Made by a program: the position numbers and the translations under genes
Origin: Macquaria australasica
Lineage: Eukaryota > Chordata > Actinopteri > Centrarchiformes > Percichthyidae
Length of the DNA stretch: 64,000 nt
Direction of reading: 5' to 3'
NCBI GenBank assembly: GCA_005408345.1
Contig: SEMN01001212.1
Location: 1-64,000, forward strand
Part shown: positions 36,846 to 48,502 of the stretch, one piece after another
Layout of the letters: each line of letters starts with the position of its first letter
Numbering within the stretch: position 1 is the first letter of the stretch
The notes under the pieces: model-generated
The model's input: only the letters and a program-made list of their open reading frames with translations
Database searches by the model: none
Told to the model about the DNA's origin: nothing

Positions 36846-38229
36846 CGCTCAGCCAGGAAGCAAATAAGCGTATTTCTAAAAACTTTTCTTTTGATGGAAG
36901 GCTGCAGCAGCACACAGACAGAGATTAAATGTCTCAGTCCAACCTCAGATATCGTGACGACATCACCTCAGAAACAAATTAAAAGCCCTGCCAGGTCACC
37001 AGACAAACCAAACCAAGACTTTTTCACATCCGACTGAAAGTGAAGCTACACTTTAATCAACTTTCAACAGTCGCTGTCTACTGGAAGAAACTTCAGAAGA
37101 AGAAGATGGAAATCAGAAAGGGCAGACCGAGTGTTGTGTGTGCATGTGGGCTAATCCTTCAACAGAAGCCCCCGTCATGAGAAAGTACTCAGAGAGACTA
37201 ATGCAATTATAAACAGGGAGAGGCTGGGGGGGGGGTGTACAGTATGTATGTTCTGAACTGTGAGTCAGAAAACAACAAACCTTATAAATGTCTTGAAGTT
37301 ATAATTTGCCAGTTTAAATCAGTGATACATAAATCAGTTATTTCACAGATAAAAGCTGCATTTAGTGTTAAAATCTCTGTGAAAACCTTTTATTTAGCCG
37401 GCTGAGCCTCCTGTGGACGGCACGGTTAAGAACAGTTTCCAGAGATCAGACTGCGTTTGTTGGTTGATTTATTTCAGTCAGTTGTGATTCCAGCAGCCGG
37501 TGAGTTGCTTGTTAAATGATAAAACTAAAGTATTAGTTAACAAACTAATATAATGTGATCCCTCCATTACTGTCACATCACACAGTGAATACTCTTTATT
37601 TTATTATACATTTTATGTCTCAGATTGAAGCATCTGGTTCAGTCTTCAGTCAAAGCTTCATGTAAACTGGTTTGAAAGGGAAACTCCACTCTTTATCTCT
37701 CAGGATCAACAGATGTCAACGTCATTATATTTTTAGACAAACCAACAATCCTGCAACCTCCGTTATCTACACCTACTCCTGTAAGCAGCCTACGTTTCCC
37801 AGAATGCCATTCAACAATATCCACATAATTAGAAGAAATGTGTGTACATCGAAAATTACAGTGATATTAAGATCAAAGCATTCAGAGTTTTTCCAGTCTA
37901 CAAAATGTGACTCACTTCTCATTCAACCGCCAAGCTGTCCTGTCGCTGCATTGCATTCTGGTCTTTTTCTTCTCTTGTGGTCATAGAAACTGGTCTCTCT
38001 CCTTCTCTGATGGATTTCTGCCTGTACGACTGTTGAACGTGGTTGAACCTGATGTTTAACATCACCGTGTCTACATGTGGCCATCAACAGGAACACCAAA
38101 CCTCTGACTGGCGCCAGTAATGAAAGGTTCACCAGTCATATGTACTTATTGTTAAATAGTTTATAGTCATCTGACTGCAGATAAAAGGCAGAGAACAACA
38201 ACCGCAGCTCTACTGGAACTGAACTGCCA

Positions 38230-39010
38230 GCAGATTCGTCTACAAAACCTAAATCTACCTGCGAGTTGATTTCTGCAAGACTTAAATCACCTGTAGGTCT
38301 ATCTGCAACAACTAAACTTACCTGTTGGTACAAGATCTTAACTACCTGTAGACCTTTTTACAAGAACCAAACTACCTGTAGGACTATCTGCAACGACTAA
38401 ACTACCAGCAGGTCTAACTTAAAGTTCTAAACATACAACGACTTGTAGGTCTATGTATATATTCTAAACTAACTGTAGGTCTGTGTACAAGACTCTAAAC
38501 CACATGTTGGTTGACCTAAATGACCTGTAGGTCTAAAGTGTCTACCTGTTAGTCCATCTTCAGGTTTTAACCTGCCAGTAGGTCTGTCAACAAGAACTAA
38601 ACCCCTGAAGGTCTCTTTACATGAACCAAACAACCTGCATGTCTTCAAGCTTTAAACTACATGTAGATCCATCAACAACAACTAACCCACCTGTAGACCT
38701 GGTTAAAGACTCTAATCTACCTGGAGGTTTGTTGTCAACAAGACTAAAACCTACCTGGTCTATCAACAAAAACTCAACTAGCGTCACCTGTAAAGACTAC
38801 TCTTCTGTACCTGCAGGTCTATCTACAAACTCTGAACTACCTGTACGTCCATCTTCAAGACCTAGACTTCCTGTAGGTCTATCTAAGGACTACCTGCAAC
38901 CTCTAAACTACCCGTACGTCTAACTGCAACACCTTAACTCCCTGCAGGTCCGTCTCCAGACTACCTGTAAGGACTTCGAGTCCAGGTCTACTCTTCTGTA
39001 CTTGTGAGTC
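38230..39010. repeat. Degenerate minisatellite, unit about 40-46 bases
   Basis: About 780 bases of diverged tandem units with the words ACCTGTAGGTCTATCT, CAACAACTAAACT and ACAAGACTCTAAAC. Clear units start near 38286, 38340, 38390 and 38450. The array lies 200-1000 bases downstream, in transcript sense, of the prr5l first exon. Its 100-codon open frame reflects the repeat and is not scored as a gene. Confidence 0.75.
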
Positions 39011-39139
39011 TATTTACAAGAACCTTTTGTGATAGTTACATCTTTTAATATTCTTCATCTGTTACTTCTGAGTGAGTTTCCACACAAGCGATTCCACAAA
39101 ACAATTAAAGGTTGTACTCGGATTTAAAACGCCCGCAGG

Positions 39140-39570
39140 TGTGTTTGCGCAGGTAAATAACGCCAGAGGACCACGTGAAGTAAAAACCCCACCAACAACT
39201 CACCCCTGCGGACCCGCTTCACTCCTGCTGCTCTGCTGGCCGATAAAACGCGTCCTCGGTCCTCACGGGAGACAACCAAACAGCTCAACACCGCCTGCAG
39301 CGCCTCATCTGCGGCTCTCATTCTGAACGCATCGCTCCAGTTTCCGCAGATAACGGACTCACTGTGAACCGTCGTGTTCGTGCCGAGCGGAGGGCCGGAG
39401 ACAGACCACTTCCTCCGGGGAAACTCTCAGTGTGACTGTCTGAACTCGCTCATCTCACTCCGCTTTACTGGAGCTGAGACCGGCTGCGGCGGCTGCCTCT
39501 GAGCTGCAGGCTGCAGGCTGCGACGACAAGCTGCAGGAGCTACCTGCGGGCACTTCCGGCTGACGCCTTC
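39140..39570 (-). promoter_or_regulatory. GC-rich promoter and non-coding exon 1 of prr5l
   Basis: The only markedly GC- and CpG-rich stretch of the prr5l locus. On the minus strand it ends at a strong donor (CGCAGGG then GTGAGT at 39203), which would join to the acceptor before the ATG exon at about 31636. A CTTCCGG ETS-type site lies near 39556. The transcription start is not known. An upstream ATG at 39321 opens a frame that overlaps the main start (see findings). Confidence 0.6.
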
Positions 39571-39965
39571 AAAGTAAAAGTCGAGCTTCGTGCACATGCA
39601 ACGTTAGCAGCTACATTGTTGTTCTCACTTTATTGAATACAAAAGTTTAAACAGGAACTTGTAGCAGATGACATTACTTCATTACAATACAACTGAGAAC
39701 TTGGCTGCCACAAATACTGATCAAAGCAAATAACTTAAATTAAAAGCAGGATAAAGTGTGAGAGAAGGGGTTACTTAAAACACAATGCTAATGAAGTTTT
39801 ACTATTAATATGTTACTATTAATACATTTTTAAATGCTTAAAACAACAGGTGGAGATCTACATTTGCATTAATAATATTTTGCCAGCAGAATCAAATTGT
39901 TCTACAAGATATTCAGTCATTACGAGGAACAAAATATGAATCCTGCTATCAAACAGTAAAACCAG

Positions 39966-40110
39966 TGAAGGAAGAAGTACTCAGATCTTTTACTTCAGTA
40001 AAATACAAAGTGTAGAAATACTCTATTACAAGTAAAAGTCCTGCATTCAAAATGTTACTTGAGTAAAAGTACAAAAGTATTAGCATCAAAATCTATTTAA
40101 AGGTTGCAGC
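39966..40110. mobile_element. Family B element, partial copy
   Basis: GAAGGAAGAAGTACTCAGAT and CTTTTACTTCAGTAAAATAC blocks match the family B end; the other end is missing or too diverged. Confidence 0.55.
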
Positions 40111-40624
40111 TGGGATGTGGAGCGTGTTAACATCAGCTGTGTGCATTTGGTCTCTTTTGTCTTCAGGCTTTCAGAGTTTACAGTCGAGTTTCTGCTCTGT
40201 CACTGGGAACTAACTAACTTCTTCTTCCACTCTTTATTTAGGAACTGCTGCTGCTTTTTGGAAAACAGAAGCAGTGAACTTGTTGCCTGGTGACAGTTTA
40301 GACGGTAAACGACAATTAGAGAGCAGCTCGGCGGCTTATTTTAGCCGCTGTGGGAACAAACTGACTGTTTGTTCTTTGTGTTCAGTCATCAGATATTCAT
40401 GTTCAGCAGAGAACTCTACCTTAGCTTTGTAAAGTCTCTACATTACATTACACACTCTTATTATTCACTGTGTGTCTGTTGTGTTCTTGAATTTCTATTT
40501 AAAAATGTTTATTTACATTTTTACTTACTGATTTTCATTATTATTTTTGTGCATCTGATTGTATTTTTCTCTGTAAAGCCCTGCAGTCAACAGAGTTATT
40601 GCTTTAAAATGTTCTCTATAATAA

Positions 40625-40928
40625 GGCTGCAACTGATAATTATTTTCATTTTCAATTAATCTGCTGATTATTTTCTCGATTAATCGTTTAGTCTCTAAAA
40701 TGTCAAAAAGTAGTAAAAACAAATTGCCCATCACAGTTTCCCAAAATCCTTAGTAATGTTTTCAAATGATTTATTTTGTCCAAAAACAAAGATATTTCAA
40801 CAACCTTTTACACCTGAGTAGCAAATTTCTGGCTCTTTTGCTTGAAAAATGACTGAAACAATAAACAGATTATCAAAACAGCTGCCAATTAATTTTCTTT
40901 CGATCGACTAAATGACTAATCGTTGCAG
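40625..40928. mobile_element. Short inverted-repeat element, family A (full copy)
   Basis: Begins GGCTGCAACTGATAATTATT and ends GACTAATCGTTGCAGAT. Interior blocks match 2523-2872 in the same order: CGATTAATCGTTTAGTC, CATCACAGTTTCCCA, TTGTCCAAAA, CTTGAAAAATGACTGAAA. It lies in the intergenic region between prr5l and the glutaminase-like gene. Confidence 0.75.
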
Positions 40929-43016
40929 ATAATACATTTATTTGACATATATCCATCTCTAAGTCTCTCATTCATATGGAAAAACTCTATTTTTCTTCTT
41001 TGATTCATTTCATCACATTTCTGAAATAAAATAATACAACGACAGTTATACTTTATTATGAAGGTAACTACTTAACTTCCGGTAAGGGTCTGATTTCAGC
41101 TTGACGCAGCGTCCTGCCTCTTGGTTGTGATTGGTTCAGAATACGATGAATATGAATATTCATGAAGAGAAAAGACGTTCCAGCATGAAAACAAACCAAA
41201 CAATAAAAACGTGTTTTCTGAAAGGAGTTCTGCACAGCAGAGACTGTTAAAGTCACGCTCTCTGAGATATAATGTCAGCACGTCAGCTGCTGGAAGGTTT
41301 TATGTCAAATCAAGTCAGTTTTATTTATAAAGACAAAATCTTTTAAATCTGTGTGGCACCATTTACCCTCAAAGTTAACTTTATTTTCTTGATGTCATGG
41401 CTTAAAAGATTTGATCAATATTAAACAGTGATCAGGCTGAGTATTGATGGGTGACGGAGTTCAGTCAAACTTCATTCGGCCTCGAGAGAAACATGGAGGA
41501 CAGAAAAATAAATGTCTTATGAGTTCAGACTGAGCTGAGGTTGTCTGCTTTAATTCAGAAGTCTCATTTAGTTTGGAGTCTTTTAAAAGAGTTCAGCCAA
41601 ACAACATTTCTTTCAGTTTTCACATGTAACAGTGTGTGAGGTCTGTTTATTACACTGAAGTGGATCTGGATATTAAACATGATTTGTAATTAGTATTTAA
41701 AGAAGACTAAAATATCACAGTAACTTGAGATGGTCTTTTCATCATTTTGGTCAAATATGCACGTTGAGTGATGAGACACGCAGACAGCAGGAACAGCTGC
41801 TGCAAATCAGTGGCAGATAATCAGGCTGTAAACACACATTAAACACACAGCCCAACAAAACTGTCTCAGCCAGAATCCATCCTGCTTTAAAACGCCTGAT
41901 GTCTGGTGAGGTCGTTTCCAGGCAACCAGAGGTGATGAGGACACGTTTCAGGTGTGACTGCCCCGCGGCCCCCAGACCCAAAGTTCACTCACTGTGATCA
42001 GTCTGTGGTTGTTTGATGAACTGGTTAATATAAACTGTAATGGAGAGGGGCCAATGGCTGCATGTTTACCTTCTGGCTTGTTGACGGACGCTGAGTCAGA
42101 CTGATATTATGCTGATATGGTGCATAGTATTTAAAAAATGTACATTTAATCAACCTATAAGGTGCCTGGAGCAGATTCATCTGGCTCTGCTTCAACAGAA
42201 TCCAAGATCAAATTCAACTGTTTTGGTGTTGTTTTGTTTGAACTCCTCGTATCTGCTTTTGAAGGTGAACTATTTATGTGTGTTATTGGGATGAGCAGTA
42301 ATATCAGACAGTATGTAAGAAAGGTTGTTGTTTATTGTTCTGTATTATTCAAGATAAAGAGACAGAGAATCCAAAAAAACAAGTTTATATGATGTTTTAA
42401 AGGAATCATTTGTGTGTTTTTTTTTTATTTTGTTCAAAAAGGGACACATGAAACTTTATTAGAGGTACAGTCAGTCCAAACTAATGATACACATCTTATT
42501 TCAGCTTTTAATCCCATCTGCTTTGTTTGTTTTATATAATATATAATATATATATATATATACATAAGTTTATGTTTTAGAATAAAAACTTATTTTCAGT
42601 TTAAACAATGGAAGGAGGGAAAAGCTGAGTGTACAGAAGGAACCACAGTCACTCTTCAGACGCAAAAAGCTGCTTCATTTAAAAACCCAGCGCAGCGTTT
42701 TCTCATCAGTAGAAAAGAAGCTGATGTGAACAGAATATTAATTATTCACTGAGTCGAGCCGACGGGACTAAATATGTGTTTCTGTTCAGTCCGGAGACAA
42801 AGTGAAGAAAACCTCCATTTAATCAGCCTGTGAAGTTTAACTCTTTGCAGAAGTTTTAAATGAGCCCCCTTTCCCTGAACCTGCCTCTGAAGCAAAACCT
42901 GGAACCTGGACTGGGATCAGTTCTGCAGAGGACTCAGAGAAGCTGTTTAAAGCAGCTTCACTGGTTTAAAATAAAACTTTTTTTTTACATTATTCCAGAC
43001 TTGAAGAGGTTCAGGT

Positions 43017-43022
43017 TTTATT
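43017..43022 (-). terminator. Polyadenylation signal of the glutaminase-like gene
   Basis: AATAAA on the minus strand about 70 bases beyond the stop codon (43092-43090). The short 3' UTR contains a CA microsatellite (43056-43083 as TG on the plus strand). Confidence 0.5.
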
Positions 43023-43054
43023 CATCCAGATTTCTAACAGGTCAAAGGTCAGAT

Positions 43055-43055
<1 letters not shown>

Positions 43056-43083
<28 letters not shown>
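43056..43083. repeat. TG microsatellite in the 3' UTR of the glutaminase-like gene
   Basis: About 14 perfect TG units (CA in the transcript), ending seven bases from the stop codon. Confidence 0.9.
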
Positions 43084-43085
<2 letters not shown>

Positions 43086-43089
43086 CGGG

Positions 43090-46000
43090 TCAGGTGGTTC
43101 CCTGCAGCAGTTGGACTGCAGCTTCCTTGTTGTGCCTCCTGGCCTCCTGCAGAGGAGAGCTCCCCCACCTGGTGGACAGACAGAACTACATCACACACTG
43201 AACCTCCAGTAGCGACAAGGAGACGTCACCTCAATGAACAAAGGATGGAGGTACGTGAGGAGGTGTGGCCACCCGCCTGCAGCACCTCCATCAGGTCACT
43301 GACTGGAGAGATTTTTGTTGGAAAAACCTGCTGCAGTTATTTTGGTGTTTCTCTGAGTCAAACCTTTTTGGAGAAAGTGGGACGTTTAATATGAGGGATG
43401 CTGAGCTTATTCATGTTCCATCTCTCTGTATTTTGGAAATATTCCTGAAGGTTTGAGTAAACAGCTGTTCCCAAATGCTTCACAATGCACGATGCTTTTT
43501 CACATTCTTGTGTATTTCTCTATTTTGTCTTTAATATCAGGAAACAGCACTCAGACCTCTGTGTGATAAACTCTACCTGTGTGTTTACTGTCCACCCCGT
43601 CTCCATCCTCACATGCTTTTCATTTTCACTTTCTCGGTAAAATTTACAATGAATAATAATAATAAAACTGTCCCTCCATTCAAAACCTACATGTGTGTCG
43701 AAGCCGAGAAAGGGAAAAAGACAAAACAGAAGAAAATCCATAAAAGAAGTTGTTGCTGCACAGCTATGAACAAACATATATATATGTTAACATATTTACA
43801 TATATATACCTGTCCTTGAGGGTGGGGCTCGCTCCGGTGTTCTCCAGCAGGAAGCGGATGACCTCTGTGTGACCTTCGGTGGCCGCCACGTGCAGAGCCG
43901 ACCTGCCGTCGTAGTCGACGGCGTTCACGTCCACTCCAGACAGGAAGTACCTGCAGACGACCACAGAAGAAGAGATGCTGTCTGACAGGCAGCCACGTCC
44001 ATTTTGTATTTCTATATTTTATTTCTATGCAGAATCAAAGACTGATGTGTTGTTGTAGTTTTCTCATCAACCACGAGAGACTATTTTTATACACTTTGTT
44101 TTATTTGATTGTTTTATTCTAATTTAAATATTTGAATATCTGTTTCTACATGCTGCTGCATTTCATTATGTAATCCTGTGTGATATAATGACAACAAAGC
44201 TGAACCCTGCAGGAATCATGTTCACCATCTCTGTTTAGTGTGTTTGCTACTTTTAATAATCAGCATTAAAGGGGTTATGTAATGTTTGGATGCACCTCCT
44301 CAGGGCCTGGACGTCTCCTTTAAAAGCTGCCAGCAGGACGTTCATGATCTGGTACCCCTGCAGAGGACAGGAGGAGGTTTTTTAAATACCGATCCTGTAG
44401 AGAGGCAGTGAGATGAACTGGTCCAGGATCAGAACAGAAGAACAGAACTGACCTCAGATTCAGACTTCCACTGTCTGTAGGCCAGAATCTGCCTGAACGG
44501 AGTCCTGATGTCAAAACTGTGCAGCTGAAAAGTCAAAATCAGCTCCTGCAGACACAAACACAAACACTGCATCACTGCATCATCTCCACCTCCATCTAAA
44601 CTTGATTCTGTGTCCTAAACTTTATAACACTGTAAACAAATGTGTATCGTCCGTACTAACCGTAACTGTACATCTCAATCGTCCCATTTGCTTATTCTTT
44701 CTTCTAACTTTATAACTAGATAATATTTATCTTTTACTCAAGATCCAAATGTTTCTCTGCTAGTTTTTATTCAGTGTTGTAAAATGAGTCTTACATGCTG
44801 GTACATTATTCTGTTTTGTCTCTCTCATATCCTCGTGTTTGTCCTAAATCTTGTTGTCTTAAATTATTATTTATAAATGTTATTTTATCTTTATCATTCA
44901 GAACAGGCTTTGTCCCACTGCATCATTTCTATCCTACATGTTATAATATCTGTCCAACATCACAGTCATCTTATGTTTTATTTAATGTTTGTTCTACGAC
45001 ACTGGCTTTATTAATAGTTTTTGTAATATCTAATCCTGTATCCTCTTTTACTTTTCTCTTTTACAAACCAGCTTATCTCCTGCTACATTTTTTTTACCCA
45101 CACACGTTTTTAATGTTTTTTAAGGTCTGTCATTTGGAACATTTTTAAGTGTTTTGTTTAAATGCTCTGTTCCTGCCTTCCAGTTAAATGTAAAATGAAA
45201 CAATACTTGATGATTGTGAGTGAAGGTGTTTTAAGAGAGAGCGGAGACCTGGCAGAAGTGGACGGCCCTCCAGGGGTTTCCACAGGCGTCTAACTCGGGA
45301 GAGAACGCCATCAGACCCAGAACTCCAGGAACCACCACCAGCAGGCCGCCGTGGCTGCTGGACACGGCCGGCACCGACGTCTGCAACAGAAAACCATTCA
45401 GGATACGATTACAGCACTGTGCCAGCAGAAAGCGAAGGTCCAGGACTGATTTACAGGACGTCCATTCAGACCTGCAGTCTTTCACTCAGACTGCATGTGA
45501 GCAAAAGAAACAGGCAGAATAAAAGTGAGTAAAATATGAACCATAGAAAACGCAGTGTCCATTTTCTTTGTTTATGATGAGTGAAGTCAAAAAGTCAAAT
45601 CATTCAGCACGAGGAGACGAGGAGCTGAAATGTCAAACATTACATCAAATCAAATAAAGACTTTTCTATGACGTCAGGAGTTTCATAAAGTTAAAATCAA
45701 GACTATTTTGATCACATGTGAGACTCAAACATTATAAAGGAATTTACTCAGTAAAGAAACACTGGTGAAATCCTTCAAATCCAAACTTCAAGATTCCTCC
45801 AGACGTGTTAATTAAGACACATAAAAATACTCTTCCTTGAATAATAATTTGTGTCTGAAAAGTTCAATTACCTCGTTAAAAATGTTTAGTTACATCTCCT
45901 CCTCCGTCATGTAAAAGTCCAGAATCTCTGAATCTGTAAACATTGTTGATTTCTAAAGTTTAACAGCTGAACAAATGATGTCTCTGACTTTACGAAGTTT

Positions 46001-48443
46001 CATACTGCACCCTGATTGGCTACAGACTAGTTGTGATGTCATAAGTCCTGCAGGTACGTCCAGGTGTTAAACTGAGATTTAAGGTGAGCTCAGAGAAACT
46101 TTCCTCCTTCAGCAGGTGAATGTGAAAACACAGTGACGTGTCCAGAGGAGGACTTTAACTACTAAACTGTTTTAACTACTTAAGTGTTTTAGGACTTTAA
46201 TTAATATCATTTTCTCTTTGGAAAAACAACTTTCAGACGGAGACTGGACCTTGTATTGGAAGGTGGTGGAGTAGTCTTTCATCCCCGCCACCTGCATCAT
46301 GGACAGCATACTCCGTGTTGCCACCGGCGACAGCACCTGGTCACCTGACAGGGGACAGAGGCCCCCGTTGGCTAACGAAGCGGCCATGGCAGCTCCTGAT
46401 TCGCAGGTGATCTCTGTTGAGGCGCACTGTCAGACGTGAATGAAATTAATTTGGTCTTATAACAACAAACACTGTATTTCATCACCAACAAAGTTCAGAC
46501 ACTTAATTTATCCAACAAACTAATATAAAATTATTTAAAAATATAATATTGCCACAGAAACAATTCGACATTTATTTTATGAATGCATGTTGTGTAAAGA
46601 GAGATGTAATATTTTATGTGAAAAAAAAAACATGTTTTCATTTTAAATCTTATTTCACATGCCACACAATAGGTGAATTTATTGCACAAGAATAAATGTA
46701 ATTATTACTCTAGATCCAGTAGGTTTGCCCTAGAAGAGACAGTCATATATAAAATAAAATGCACGTCAGGTATATCTGTATGACTGTATCTGACTGTAGG
46801 ATCTACAACGCCTTGAGTACCTCTTTTTAGTTCATTTCATTAATGTAAGTTTGGAAAAACAGTGAAAAAAGAGTCCAGTGAAGCTGAATTACTGAATCTA
46901 CTTAGATTGATGGAGGAGATCATCTGGACCACCAGTGGCCCTAAAAGCAGCTGTTAAACATGAAGATACATTTTTCTAATCTCAGTCAGAACCACAAACA
47001 TACAGGTCCATACAGTGGAACTAATGTAGAGCAGAGAACATTTTTATGAAAAACTGAAAGGAGGAGAATTCTCTACATGCTTGTGTACGCTCAAAGTATT
47101 CAAGATCACGACAACCAGAATGAGAACCTGCTGGGATGTAAAATAATAACTTCAAAAGGAGCCTGAAGGTGTTGTACCTGCAGCAGCAGATCCAAAGCAG
47201 CGTTGATGTCGGCCTTCTCTGGAAAACACTGACGGACAGGAGACCAGTTAGAAGCAGCAGAGACGAGACTCTGAGACTCTGAGACACTTAGACTCTGAGA
47301 CACTGAGACTCTGAGACACTGAGACTCTGAGACTCTGAGACACTGAGACAATGAGACTCTGAGACACTTAGACTCTGAGACTCTGAGACACTGAGACTCT
47401 GAGATACTGAGACAATGAGACTCTGAGACACTTAGACTCTGAGACACTGAGACACTTAGACTCTGAGACTCTGAGACACTGAGACTCTGAGACACTTAGA
47501 CTCTGAGACACTGAGACACTTAGACTCTGAGACACTTAGACTCTGAGACACTTAGACTCTGAGACACTGAGACACTGAGACATTGAGACACTGAGACACT
47601 GAGACTCTGAGACACTTAGACTCTGAGACACTTAGACTCTGAGACTCTGAGACTCTGAGACTCTGAGACACTGAGACACTTAGACTCTGGGACTCTGGGA
47701 CTCTGACTCTGAGACACTGAGACTCTGATGAAGACTCTGATTAAGGTGTGAAGGGTCTTTACCTTTTTGTCCTGCAGGTAGAAGGACAGCGCGTGGAGTC
47801 TGACACTGGCCTTCCTGCTGCTCTGATAACTGAAGACCAACACACAAAGACAAAACTCACTTCACTGCCTCCACACATGTAGTTTGTCTGTCTGAGTATC
47901 CGTCTGTCCTTTCTTTAAAACGTACAGAATCTATATGTACTACTGTAGCAGAGTATTACAACTCTTAGTACTGTATACTTTTACTTTTAGTTTTTGTCTG
48001 AGAGTTTTCCTACTTAAACCTGGGTAATTTTCTCTGTGTGTGTACAGTAAATACTTTAACCAAAATACTACTGAATCAAACAATTACTACTTTTATTATT
48101 AAAAGATATGAATATAATTACTCTATTAATGAATCCCTTATATAATAAGCAAAAATCTACCAGCACGATGCGATTATATTAACATGTTTCCAAAACAAAT
48201 CAACATATTTCAAGAGAATAAAGTTACTTTATTGATTAAAGTGAAGAGAACTGCATTATTTACAGTAAAGCAAAAGAAAAAACAACAGTCATCTCAATTT
48301 TTACTGTTTTAAGAAGAATAATCTTGAGGACTCAATATGAGACTGGAATAAATGAGAATGTGTTTGCAGTATCAGTACCTGCTGCAGTTTAAGTTGGCGT
48401 GCTCCTTGTTGCAGAGCCTCCGGATGACGTTCAGCACCTACAA

Positions 48444-48502
<59 letters not shown>

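Larger units (their letters stand above)
31640..39200. other. Long first intron of prr5l
   Basis: No second gene was recognised. It contains the GACA-linked repeat, TG/CA runs at about 35628-35652 and 35758-35783, the family C element, and the 38.2-39.0 kb minisatellite. Open frames of 60-137 codons occur on both strands but have no recognisable motifs and overlap repeats. Confidence 0.55.
39570..43010. other. Intergenic region between prr5l promoter and glutaminase-like gene
   Basis: Apart from the family A and B elements and a short AT run (42535-42562), nothing recognisable was found. Open frames on both strands are short and compositionally biased. Confidence 0.55.

Noticed and set aside
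39124..39321. A 65-codon minus-strand frame in the prr5l promoter as a protein-coding start
   Set aside because: Spliced to the next exon it is out of phase with the well-conserved MMGSFRR frame, so it is treated as a possible upstream frame and not as the PRR5L N-terminus.
47106..47495. Ser/Gln/Val repeat protein on the minus strand (SQSLSVSESQ-like)
   Set aside because: The frame is produced by the GAGACTCT minisatellite, whose period leaves long open frames. The only coding part is the small glutaminase-like exon at its end.
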